Shown: piece after piece, positions 1 through 5,584 of the stretch | Layout of the letters: the number at the start of each line of letters is the position of its first letter | How positions within the stretch are numbered: position 1 is the stretch's first letter | From: Tessaracoccus flavescens | Lineage (GTDB): Bacteria; Actinomycetota; Actinomycetes; Propionibacteriales; Propionibacteriaceae | Direction: 5' to 3' | DNA: 6,016 nt | NCBI GenBank assembly: GCA_020741375.1 | Contig: DYZF01000229.1 | Location: 1-6,016 of the forward strand | The notes under the pieces: model-generated | The model's input: only the letters and a program-made list of their open reading frames with translations | The model's database searches: none | Told to the model about the DNA's origin: nothing | Made by a program: the position numbers and the translations under genes

Positions 1-602
1 ACGCTGACGACGGTGTTGCGCTCGGCGGCCTGCCGCAGGTAATCCCACGGGACGGCGTCGGCATAGCGGGCGGCGGAGGTGACGAAGAGCCACAGATCCG
101 CGGCCAGCAGCAACTGGCGGGCGAGCGTGCGGTTGTCGTCGTCGATCGAATCGATGTCTGGGGCATCCAGCAGGGCGAGGCCGGGTGGGAGATCCTCGAA
201 CGGGACGATCTGAAGGGCGCGGGAATCGTGCAGCTGCGCGTCGGTGCGCACCAGATCCGGCAGGATCCGCTCGGAGCGGAACCACTCCTCATCCTCGGGA
301 TGGCAAATCAGAACCGGCGACTTAGTGGTGGGCCGCAAGACGCCGGGGCGCGTGACGTGCGCGCGCAGTAGGGAGTTGACCAGGGTGGACTTGCCGGCGC
401 CGGTGGACCCGCCGACCACGGCCAACAGCGGCGCGTCAAGTTTGCTGGCGCGCGGCAGCAGGTAGTCGCGTACCTGCTGGGTGAGCGACGTGGCCAAGCC
501 GCGGAGCGTGTCCACGCCGTCGAGGGGCAGCGGGTATTGAGCGAGCGGGAGGGCGGATTTGAGTTGTTCGAAGGCCTCAGTGAGTTTCTGTGCGCCGTTC
601 AT
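1..602 (-). CDS. Dynamin-like P-loop GTPase, N-terminal part (runs off left edge)
   Basis: This is the first 200 codons of a minus-strand gene with no stop before the window ends. The product shows a Walker A/G1 motif GSTGAGKS at residues 65-72, a likely switch I threonine in RPTTKSP (90-96), and a G3-like motif LLDAPD (144-149) in which the usual DxxG glycine is Asp. A VTSAARYADAVPW stretch follows near 174-186. This combination resembles the dynamin-like/YfjP-type GTPases that actinobacteria often carry and that are sometimes mislabelled ABC transporters; that family link is from memory. The G4 motif and any helical or membrane-binding C-terminal region lie outside the window. The ATG at 602 was chosen because it overlaps the TGA of the upstream protease gene (ATGA). 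No well-spaced Shine-Dalgarno is visible, so translational coupling is likely. Expected role: nucleotide-dependent membrane or cell-envelope work; substrate unknown. Confidence 0.85.
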   Translation of the reverse strand, partial: MNGAQKLTEAFEQLKSALPLAQYPLPLDGVDTLRGLATSLTQQVRDYLLPRASKLDAPLLAVVGGSTGAGKSTLVNSLLRAHVTRPGVLRPTTKSPVLICHPEDEEWFRSERILPDLVRTDAQLHDSRALQIVPFEDLPPGLALLDAPDIDSIDDDNRTLARQLLLAADLWLFVTSAARYADAVPWDYLRQAAERNTVVS

Positions 603-1981
603 CGCCCTGGCCAGTTTCCACCGACGCCGGCAGGGCCCGGGCTCTGCGGCGGCGGATAGGGTGCGGTCAACGGGCCGGGGGTGGCGCCGTCGGGAAGGGC
701 GGCCTTGGGGGCCTTGGGCTTGCGCTCGATCAGGCGCAGCCCCTTGGTGTCGGTGAGCGCGACGCGGCGGAGGCCGTCGATCTCGTGCAACAGATCGCGG
801 GCGCGGCTGTAGCCGGCCGCTCCGACGGTGCCGCGGGTCATCGAGTGGCGCAGGTAGGCCAGTTCGGTGACGCGGCGGATGAGCTTGGTGGTGCGCCACC
901 ACGTTTTGGGGCCGCGGAAGATGGAGAACCAGATCAGCTTCACGCGCTGCCACGGCTTGCCGAAGAGCTCCACCTCGCGCTTGCTGAGCCATCCTTCGCG
1001 CTCGAAATCGCCCAGGCGGGCGCGGATGATCTGACCGTTGCCGATGACGCTGGCGATCAGCGAAATGATGACCACCGCGACGAAGGCGAGCGCGAGGAAG
1101 AAGGGACGGCGCAGGTTCTCCGTCGGGTTGGTGGAGGCCAGGCCGTTGAACAGCATGTGGCCCGCGCAGGCCAGGAGGAAACCGCCGAAGGGGGCCAGCA
1201 CGCGGACGATCTTGCTGCGCGCGCCAAGGCCGATGGCCAAGCCGCCTGCGGTCATCAGCATGAAGAGTGGGTGGCCGAACGAGGTGTAGACGCCGCGCAG
1301 GAGGACCAGCTCCATCATGGTCTCGTCGGGGTTGGCGATGGTGATGTCGTGCGTGGCCTGCATCCAGACGCGGCCGTAGTAGATGATGTTCTCGACGAAG
1401 GCGAAGCCGACGGCGGACAGCCCGGCGAGCGCAACGATGGACAGCCGGGAAACGATCTTGTTGCGCCACAGGATGACCAGCAGGATCAGGATGCTGGCCT
1501 TCGTGAGTTCTTCGATGAACGGCGCGGAGAAGACCGCAGAACGGGAGCCTGCGAACGCGTCGGCCTCCGTCGTCGACATCATCTGCGCCGTCCACGAGTT
1601 GACGTAGATCGACATCCACGTGGACGCACACGCTCCCCAGAGGAAGGTCAGGAGCCACACCAGGGGCTGCGACGCGCGGAAGCGGTCGAGCCAGATGAAC
1701 AGGACGCTGTAGGCCAGCGCCGTCCACATCGCCCAGTAGCCGGCCTTCTTGAAGGCCTCGTTGCTGATGCCCAGCGACATGGAGCCGTCGGGGAACGTCT
1801 CGGAGGGGTGCAGCATCCAGTACTGGTCGTAGAGGAAGAAGGCGTACAGCGGCAGCAGCACCACCGTCATCCAGAACAGCGGGCTGCGCAGGAGACGCTG
1901 CCACCAGCGACGTGGCACGGGCGCGGGCTCGAGCCCGTCCAGCCAGCGTTCGCGGTTGGCGACAGCGTCAACAGTGGTCAT
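599..1981 (-). CDS. PrsW-family glutamic-type intramembrane protease
   Basis: A 460-residue multi-pass membrane protein. About eight hydrophobic segments are visible, near residues 34-54, 80-98, 105-127, 150-172, 178-201, 232-254, 258-281 and 293-313. The PrsW (peptidase M82) signature is complete: EELTK at 157-161, GFAFVEN at 192-198 with E197, a histidine in FGHPLF (H237), and HMLFN at 275-279. Family members cleave membrane-anchored substrates such as anti-sigma factors; the substrate here is unknown, and no sigma or anti-sigma gene is in view. After the membrane core comes an approximately 140-residue tail, probably cytosolic, ending in a Pro/Gly/Ala-rich stretch from about 423. I chose the ATG at 1981 (MTTVDA) over an in-frame ATG at 2077, because the longer form would run into the divergent phosphoesterase gene and its added residues look non-protein-like. 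The 3' end overlaps the GTPase start by 4 bases, so the two are probably one operon. Confidence 0.93.
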   Translation of the reverse strand: MTTVDAVANRERWLDGLEPAPVPRRWWQRLLRSPLFWMTVVLLPLYAFFLYDQYWMLHPSETFPDGSMSLGISNEAFKKAGYWAMWTALAYSVLFIWLDRFRASQPLVWLLTFLWGACASTWMSIYVNSWTAQMMSTTEADAFAGSRSAVFSAPFIEELTKASILILLVILWRNKIVSRLSIVALAGLSAVGFAFVENIIYYGRVWMQATHDITIANPDETMMELVLLRGVYTSFGHPLFMLMTAGGLAIGLGARSKIVRVLAPFGGFLLACAGHMLFNGLASTNPTENLRRPFFLALAFVAVVIISLIASVIGNGQIIRARLGDFEREGWLSKREVELFGKPWQRVKLIWFSIFRGPKTWWRTTKLIRRVTELAYLRHSMTRGTVGAAGYSRARDLLHEIDGLRRVALTDTKGLRLIERKPKAPKAALPDGATPGPLTAPYPPPQSPGPAGVGGNWPGR

Positions 1982-1990
1982 GATGGGGCC

Positions 1991-1996
1991 AGCGTA
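1991..1996 (-). promoter_or_regulatory. Candidate -10 element for the PrsW gene
   Basis: TACGCT on the minus strand fits the actinobacterial TANNNT pattern and ends 9 bases before the ATG at 1981. Transcription would start at or within a few bases of the start codon, giving a leaderless or near-leaderless mRNA. No convincing -35 element is seen. The only Shine-Dalgarno-like run, GGGAGG, is more than 20 bases upstream of the ATG, too far to serve it. Confidence 0.4.
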
Positions 1997-2022
1997 CCGG
2001 CTGCCTCCCACATCAGTGCGGC

Positions 2023-2028
2023 TACGAT
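2023..2028 (+). promoter_or_regulatory. Candidate -10 element for the 2H phosphoesterase gene (leaderless type)
   Basis: TACGAT fits TANNNT and ends 8 bases before the ATG at 2037, so the transcript would begin at or next to the start codon. The only purine-rich run, GGAG at 2031-2034, is 2 bases from the ATG and too close to act as a normal Shine-Dalgarno. The -35 region is not recognisable. This element and the opposing PrsW hexamer share a 55-base divergent intergenic region. Confidence 0.5.
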
Positions 2029-2036
2029 TCGGAGCC

Positions 2037-2642
2037 ATGCGGAGCTTTTTCGAGTCGATGACGCCGTGGCGGCACAACGACGGATCCCTTCACGTGTACT
2101 TCCTGCCCGATGAGGAGACGGCCGATGGGCTGGTGGAACTGCAATCGCGGATCGCCGGGATCGACAACCTCCCGCTGATGCCCGCGCCATGGCTGCACTT
2201 CACAGTGAGCCGCTTGCCGCAGTTCGATGATCTGGGCAACGCGGCACTGACGCGCCTGTCCGACGCGCTCACCGCGGAGCTTGAGGGAATGTCGTCGTTC
2301 GAGATCGATGTGGCTGCGCCGGTGGTGCACGAGCTCGCGGTGGAGTGCGTGGCCACCCCGACGCCGGAGTGGGAGGCGCTGGTGGACGCCGTGCGCCGCG
2401 GGGCTGCCGTCGAGGGCGCGGGTGCTGATGAAGCTGACTTCCCCGTTCGTCCTTACGCGCCTCACGTGTCGCTCGCGTACGCGACGGGCGCCGTCGATTC
2501 CGCAGAGGTGAAGGGCCGCCTGTCCGACGCGCCCGCGCTGGGGCAGATCCGGGTGAACCAGGTGCATTTGGTCTCGGTGACCGTCCGCCCCGAGCTGGGC
2601 ACCTTCGATTGGGTGGAGCTGGCCAACTGGTCGCTCCCCTGA
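2037..2642 (+). CDS. 2H phosphoesterase, '2'-5' RNA ligase' family
   Basis: A 201-residue soluble protein with the two histidine motifs that define the 2H superfamily: HFT at residues 54-56 (in WLHFTVSRL) and HVS at 143-145 (in PHVSLAYA). They are about 90 residues apart, one per half of the pseudo-symmetric fold. Family members hydrolyse or form 2'-5' or cyclic phosphodiester bonds, for example on tRNA fragments or small nucleotides. The specific reaction cannot be told from sequence, and 'RNA ligase' should be read as a family name. I chose the ATG at 2037 because it sits just after a -10-like hexamer. An in-frame ATG at 1956 would add 27 poorly protein-like residues and overlap the start of the divergent PrsW gene. 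The gene stands alone on its strand and ends at a strong hairpin terminator. Confidence 0.88.
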   Translation: MRSFFESMTPWRHNDGSLHVYFLPDEETADGLVELQSRIAGIDNLPLMPAPWLHFTVSRLPQFDDLGNAALTRLSDALTAELEGMSSFEIDVAAPVVHELAVECVATPTPEWEALVDAVRRGAAVEGAGADEADFPVRPYAPHVSLAYATGAVDSAEVKGRLSDAPALGQIRVNQVHLVSVTVRPELGTFDWVELANWSLP

Positions 2643-2646
2643 CACG

Positions 2647-2678
2647 AAAAAGCCCCGACCTGAGGCCGGGGCTTTTCT
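2647..2678. terminator. Bidirectional Rho-independent terminator
   Basis: A perfect 10-bp stem, AAAAGCCCCG (2648-2657) with CGGGGCTTTT (2667-2676), encloses a 9-base loop that can add two further G-C pairs (CC/GG around TGA). On the plus strand it starts 5 bases after the phosphoesterase stop and ends TTTTCTT. On the minus strand it lies just past the 3' end of tRNA-His and ends in TTTTT. It can therefore stop transcription of both convergent units. Confidence 0.93.
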
Positions 2679-2682
2679 TCGG

Positions 2683-2756
2683 GGTGAGTAACGGGACTTG
2701 AACCCGCGACATCCTGGACCACAACCAGGTGCTCTACCAGCTGAGCTATACCCACC
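2683..2756 (-). tRNA. tRNA-His (anticodon GTG)
   Basis: A full cloverleaf reads on the minus strand. The acceptor stem pairs GTGGGTA with TACTCAC (one G-T wobble). The D arm is GCTC...GAGC. The anticodon loop TTGTGGT carries GTG at 2722-2720, and the T arm GCGGG-TTCAAGT-CCCGT is regular. An extra 5' G at 2756 faces C at 2683, the G-1:C73 pair that marks tRNA-His for histidyl-tRNA synthetase. The bases after C73 are CCG, so the CCA end is not encoded and must be added enzymatically. The gene follows orn on the same strand and ends at the hairpin terminator. Confidence 0.97.
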
Positions 2757-2763
2757 ATTGTCG

Positions 2764-2778
2764 GCCAGCAGCGCTGGC
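2764..2778 (-). other. Small hairpin between orn and tRNA-His
   Basis: GCCAGC and GCTGGC form a 6-bp stem with a 3-base loop (AGC), in the spacer between the orn stop and the 5' end of tRNA-His. There is no T tract on the minus-strand side, so it is not a typical intrinsic terminator. It may mark a processing point or slow polymerase in the tRNA leader, or be coincidental in GC-rich DNA. Confidence 0.35.
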
Positions 2779-2787
2779 GACTGAGCA

Positions 2788-2817
2788 ACGATAGCGCAAA
2801 CCTATTCGGCCTGTGAA
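2788..2817 (-). promoter_or_regulatory. Candidate promoter of tRNA-His
   Basis: On the minus strand TTCACA (2817-2812) and TATCGT (2793-2788) are separated by 18 bases, a reasonable housekeeping-sigma match (5/6 and 4/6). The -35 box lies inside the last codons of orn. The predicted start is near 2781, about 25 bases before the tRNA. Read-through from orn is an alternative or additional source of transcript. Confidence 0.5.
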
Positions 2818-3467
2818 ATCGGCTTGGGTCCGGGCACGATGGTCGACGACGGCTCCCCCGTCGCCCCCGTCAGGGCTCCGCGATGCTTGGCTGCAATCTC
2901 GCGCAGTTCCGACGTGCTCGGGCCGGGTTGCGGGACGAACAGGGCCTCGCGGTAGTAGCGGAGCTCCTCGATGGATTCCTGAATGTCGGCGAGCGCGCGG
3001 TGATTACCGGTCTTGGCCGGCGCTTGGAAATGCACCCGCGGGAACCAGCGCTTCGCCAGCTCCTTGATCGAGGACACGTCGACGTTGCGGTAGTGCACCC
3101 ACTGCTCCAGCTCCACCATGTCGCGCGCGAGGAACATGCGATCCGTCCCGATGGTGTTGCCGGCTAGCGGGGCCTTCCGCGCAACCGGGACGTGCTCGCG
3201 GATGTATTCGAGGGCCCGCGCCTCCGCGTCGGCGAGGGTGGTTCCGGAGGCCAACTGCTCGAGCAGCCCGGACTTGGTGTGCATATCGCGCACGAAATCG
3301 CCCATCTGGGCGAGCTGCTCATCGGACGGCTTGATGAGGATGTCGACCCCCTCGCCCAAGACGTTGAGTTCGCCGTCGGTCACCAGGACGGCCAGCTCAA
3401 CGAGGGCGTCGGACTCCAGATTGAGGCCAGTCATCTCGCAGTCGATCCACACCAAGTTGTCGGTCAT
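2802..3467 (-). CDS. orn: Oligoribonuclease (3'-5' exoribonuclease for short RNAs)
   Basis: A 221-residue DEDDh exonuclease that degrades 2-5 nt RNA fragments, the last step of RNA turnover, and linear dinucleotides such as pGpG where cyclic-di-GMP is used. The catalytic set is complete: D9 and E11 in WIDCEMTGL, D109 in GTDRMF, and H156/D161 in NHRALAD. The core matches Orn end to end. The tail after about residue 180 is a roughly 40-residue extension beyond the E. coli protein length, Pro/Ala/Ser-rich at its end. The ATG at 3467 is chosen because Orn proteins begin a few residues before WIDCEMTGL, and because a TAGATT hexamer lies 7 bases upstream. The in-frame upstream extension to 3581 would overlap tRNA-Arg and is rejected. 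The gene is followed by tRNA-His on the same strand and is divergent from tRNA-Arg. Confidence 0.97.
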   Translation of the reverse strand: MTDNLVWIDCEMTGLNLESDALVELAVLVTDGELNVLGEGVDILIKPSDEQLAQMGDFVRDMHTKSGLLEQLASGTTLADAEARALEYIREHVPVARKAPLAGNTIGTDRMFLARDMVELEQWVHYRNVDVSSIKELAKRWFPRVHFQAPAKTGNHRALADIQESIEELRYYREALFVPQPGPSTSELREIAAKHRGALTGATGEPSSTIVPGPKPISQAE

Positions 3468-3474
3468 GGGGGTC

Positions 3475-3480
3475 AATCTA
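3475..3480 (-). promoter_or_regulatory. Candidate -10 element for orn (leaderless type)
   Basis: TAGATT on the minus strand fits TANNNT and ends exactly 7 bases before the ATG at 3467, so transcription would start at the A of the start codon. The bases between are GACCCCC, with no Shine-Dalgarno. A TTGTCA hexamer at 3497-3492 resembles a -35 box, but the spacer is only 11 bases, so it probably does not pair with this -10. Confidence 0.55.
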
Positions 3481-3536
3481 ACGCCGACCCCTGACAAGCG
3501 GCCACCCGCCGCAGCGCCGTCGCGGCGAGAAGTGGT

Positions 3537-3542
3537 TACAAT
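3537..3542 (+). promoter_or_regulatory. Candidate -10 element of the tRNA-Arg promoter
   Basis: TACAAT differs from TATAAT at one position and lies 12 bases before the tRNA, so transcription would begin near 3549, about 6 bases before the mature 5' end. No good -35 is seen at 16-18 bases upstream; a CTGACA at 3491-3496 is far too distant. The element shares the 87-base orn/tRNA-Arg divergent spacer. Confidence 0.6.
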
Positions 3543-3554
3543 CGACACGCGCCG

Positions 3555-3627
3555 GCCCCAGTAGCTCAGGGGATAGAGCAACAGCCTTCTAATCTGTCGT
3601 GCGCAGGTTCGATTCCTGCCTGGGGCG
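3555..3627 (+). tRNA. tRNA-Arg (anticodon TCT)
   Basis: The acceptor stem GCCCCAG/CTGGGGC is perfect over 7 bp. The D arm is GCTC...GAGC. The anticodon arm is ACAGC-CTTCTAA-TCTGT with TCT at 3588-3590, and the T arm GCAGG-TTCGATT-CCTGC is perfect. The top pair of the anticodon stem (31-39) is a C-T mismatch. The discriminator is G at 3627 and CCA is not encoded (CTC follows). It reads AGA, and AGG by wobble, which are rare codons in GC-rich genomes. Confidence 0.97.
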
Positions 3628-3763
3628 CTCTCCGTGGCCGCGCCATGGCCTGGATCATGGGTGTGGGCAGTGTCTCCACAATCTGCCCCGGGTGATTGCC
3701 CGTGCGGCTACGGTTGACGCCGAGGCGGGAGGTGCACCGCTGGAACGAAGGGACACATTCACG
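3628..3763 (+). other. Leader between tRNA-Arg and treS, no intrinsic terminator
   Basis: These 136 bases hold no gene I can support and no hairpin followed by a T tract. One possible hairpin pairs GGGCAG (3665-3670) with CTGCCC (3683-3688), extended inward by TGT/ACA. An overlapping alternative pairs TGTGG (3662-3666) with CCACA (3676-3680); the two are mutually exclusive. A small CGGG/CCCG hairpin follows at 3689-3702. A TACGGT at 3709-3714 could be a weak -10 for treS, but without a -35. The structures could be chance in GC-rich sequence. Confidence 0.35.
3747..3753 (+). promoter_or_regulatory. Ribosome binding site supporting the treS ATG
   Basis: GAAGGGA lies 10 bases before the ATG at 3764 and is a moderate Shine-Dalgarno match. 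A stronger GGGAGG at 3727-3732 lies 7 bases before an in-frame CTG at 3740, which would add 8 residues; the ATG is preferred because CTG starts are rare. Confidence 0.55.
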
Positions 3764-5575
3764 ATGACTGATGCGACCCACCCGGCGAGCACCGAACCTG
3801 AACCTGGCGTCATCCCGCAGCCTGCCAGCGCGCCGTCGGCGAGCCCGGTGCATGCGCCGCTCAGCCCGGCGTCGCCGACGATTCAGGCAACCCTGCCCGC
3901 CCCCGGTCGCGGCCTGAACGACGATCCGCTCTGGTACAAGAAAGCCGTCTTCTACGAAGTGTGGGTGCGATCCTTCCGGGATTCCACCGGCACCGGCACC
4001 GGCGACCTCAACGGGCTGATCAGCCGTCTCGATTACCTGGCTTGGCTGGGCGTCGACTGCATCTGGATCCCTCCGTTCTTCCCCTCCCCCGAACGCGACG
4101 GCGGCTACGACGTCGAACTGTTCACCGGCATCCAGGTGCAGCTGGGCACGCATCAGGGCATGAAGACGCTGCTCGACGAGGCACACGCCCGCGGCATCCG
4201 TGTGATCAGCGACTTCGTCGTCAACCACACCTCCGCCGACCACCCTTGGTTCATTGCCTCGCGCGAGGATCCCGACGGTGAATACGGCGATTACTACGTG
4301 TGGCGCGACGACGACACCGGCTACCCGGACGCCCGCATCATCTTCATCGACACCGAGGAGTCGAACTGGACGTTCGACCCGGTGCGCAAGCAGTTCTACT
4401 GGCACCGCTTCTACAGCCACCAGCCTGATCTGAACTACGAAAACCCCAAGGTGGTCGAGGAGATCCTCGACGCGCTGCGCTTCTGGCTGGATCTTGGCGT
4501 CGACGGCTTCCGGCTCGATGCCGTCCCCTACCTGATCGAGGACGAGGGCACCAACTGCGAGAACCTCCCCGGCACCCACGACATCCTCAAGCGGATTCGC
4601 GCCATGGTGGATGAGGAATACCCCGGCAGGATGCTGTTGGCGGAGGCCAACCAGTGGCCCAACGAAGTGGTGGAGTACTTCGGCGACGGCGACGAGTTCC
4701 ACATGGCCTTCCACTTCCCCGTCATGCCGCGCATGTTCATGGCGCTGAAGCAGGGCTCCAGCAAGGCCATCCGCGAGATCCTCGCCGATACCCCCGAACT
4801 GCCCGAGAACTGCCAGTGGGCAACCTTCCTGCGCAACCACGACGAGCTGACCCTCGAGATGGTGACGGAAGAGGAGCGCCAGTACCTCTGGAACGAGTAC
4901 GCGCCAGTGCCCAAGATGCGCCTCAACCTCGGCATTCGCCGTCGATTGGCACCCCTGTTGGACAACGACGAGCGCCAGATCCGCCTCATGCACGCCATGC
5001 TGCTCGCCCTGCCCGGCTCGCCCGTTCTCTACTACGGCGACGAGATCGGCATGGGTGACAACATCTGGCTGCCAGACCGCGACGGCGTCCGCACCCCGAT
5101 GCAGTGGACCAGCGAGCTCCCCGGGGCCGGCTTCTCCGAGGCGAACAGCTACCTGTTCCCCAAGCCGATCCCGTGCGTGCCGCCATTCGGCGCGCAGGAT
5201 GTCAACGTGGCGGATCAGCAGGCCAACCCGGACTCGCTGCTCAACTGGCTGCGCGAGATCCTGGCGCAGCGCCGCAAGCACGAGGTTTTCGGGTTGGGCG
5301 ATTTCCAGCAGATCGACTGCGACGACTCCATCCTCGCCTTCTCCCGCAATCAGGGCAGCACCCACGTGTTCTGTCTCAACAACCTCACCGCCTGGCCGCA
5401 GTTGGCCGAGGTGAAGATGGCGGGGTTCGAGGGTCGCGTGCCGGCAGTGCTCTCCGGAAGCATCGGCGAAGCCCCCGAAGTGATCACCGAGGACTACCGG
5501 ATCGAACTGCCGCCCTACGGCTACGTGTGGCTGCTGTTCTCCGATCCCCCCGCGAACGATTCCGCCCGCAACTAG
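3764..5575 (+). CDS. treS: Trehalose synthase (maltose alpha-D-glucosyltransferase)
   Basis: A 603-residue GH13 enzyme that isomerises maltose and trehalose in the cytoplasm, linking trehalose to maltose and, in many actinobacteria, to maltose-1-phosphate and alpha-glucan synthesis. All GH13 regions are present: DFVVNHT (150-156), GFRLDAV with nucleophile D252 and R250 (248-254), AEANQW with acid/base E294 (293-298), and RNHDE with H359/D360 (357-361). TreS-type blocks such as [15 protein letters not shown] (211-225) and [13 protein letters not shown] (436-448) separate it from plain amylases or oligo-glucosidases, and the similarity to mycobacterial TreS as I recall it is strong. The C-terminal beta domain is intact. 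There is no fused maltokinase domain and no maltokinase gene beside it. Residues 1-50 are a Pro/Ala/Ser-rich, probably disordered extension. Neighbours are tRNA-Arg upstream and a thioredoxin-like gene 9 bases downstream. Confidence 0.95.
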   Translation: MTDATHPASTEPEPGVIPQPASAPSASPVHAPLSPASPTIQATLPAPGRGLNDDPLWYKKAVFYEVWVRSFRDSTGTGTGDLNGLISRLDYLAWLGVDCIWIPPFFPSPERDGGYDVELFTGIQVQLGTHQGMKTLLDEAHARGIRVISDFVVNHTSADHPWFIASREDPDGEYGDYYVWRDDDTGYPDARIIFIDTEESNWTFDPVRKQFYWHRFYSHQPDLNYENPKVVEEILDALRFWLDLGVDGFRLDAVPYLIEDEGTNCENLPGTHDILKRIRAMVDEEYPGRMLLAEANQWPNEVVEYFGDGDEFHMAFHFPVMPRMFMALKQGSSKAIREILADTPELPENCQWATFLRNHDELTLEMVTEEERQYLWNEYAPVPKMRLNLGIRRRLAPLLDNDERQIRLMHAMLLALPGSPVLYYGDEIGMGDNIWLPDRDGVRTPMQWTSELPGAGFSEANSYLFPKPIPCVPPFGAQDVNVADQQANPDSLLNWLREILAQRRKHEVFGLGDFQQIDCDDSILAFSRNQGSTHVFCLNNLTAWPQLAEVKMAGFEGRVPAVLSGSIGEAPEVITEDYRIELPPYGYVWLLFSDPPANDSARN

Positions 5576-5578
5576 GCT
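5573..5578 (+). promoter_or_regulatory. Candidate -10 element for the thioredoxin-like gene, overlapping the treS stop
   Basis: TAGGCT fits TANNNT and its first three bases are the treS TAG stop codon. It ends 6 bases before the ATG at 5585, the spacing expected for a leaderless transcript. The intervening CGTCAC offers no Shine-Dalgarno. No -35 is recognisable, so a short hexamer match by chance remains possible. Confidence 0.35.
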
Positions 5579-5584
5579 CGTCAC

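Noticed and set aside
590..2113. 507-codon plus-strand open frame opposite the PrsW gene
   Set aside because: It lies antisense to a gene with complete PrsW motifs, is rich in Asp/Arg/Gly/His with no recognisable domain, and is what GC-rich codon bias produces on the opposite strand.
3491..3497. CTGACA/TTGTCA as a -35 box for tRNA-Arg or orn
   Set aside because: Spacing to the -10 candidates is about 40 bases (plus strand) and 11 bases (minus strand), neither of which fits a normal promoter.
3468..3581. Upstream extension of orn by 38 codons
   Set aside because: It would overlap tRNA-Arg and the divergent promoter region; Orn normally starts a few residues before its first catalytic motif, matching the ATG at 3467.
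3555..3627. tRNA-Arg as an integration site of a mobile element
   Set aside because: No integrase, no repeat of the tRNA 3' end and no compositional change is seen in the window; treS directly downstream looks like native core sequence.
3643..3660. CCATG/CATGG inverted repeat just after tRNA-Arg as a terminator
   Set aside because: The stem is 5 bp with an 8-base loop and no T tract, so it is not convincing as an intrinsic terminator.
3599..3763. Upstream extension of treS by 55 codons
   Set aside because: It would begin inside tRNA-Arg, and the added residues show no resemblance to TreS.
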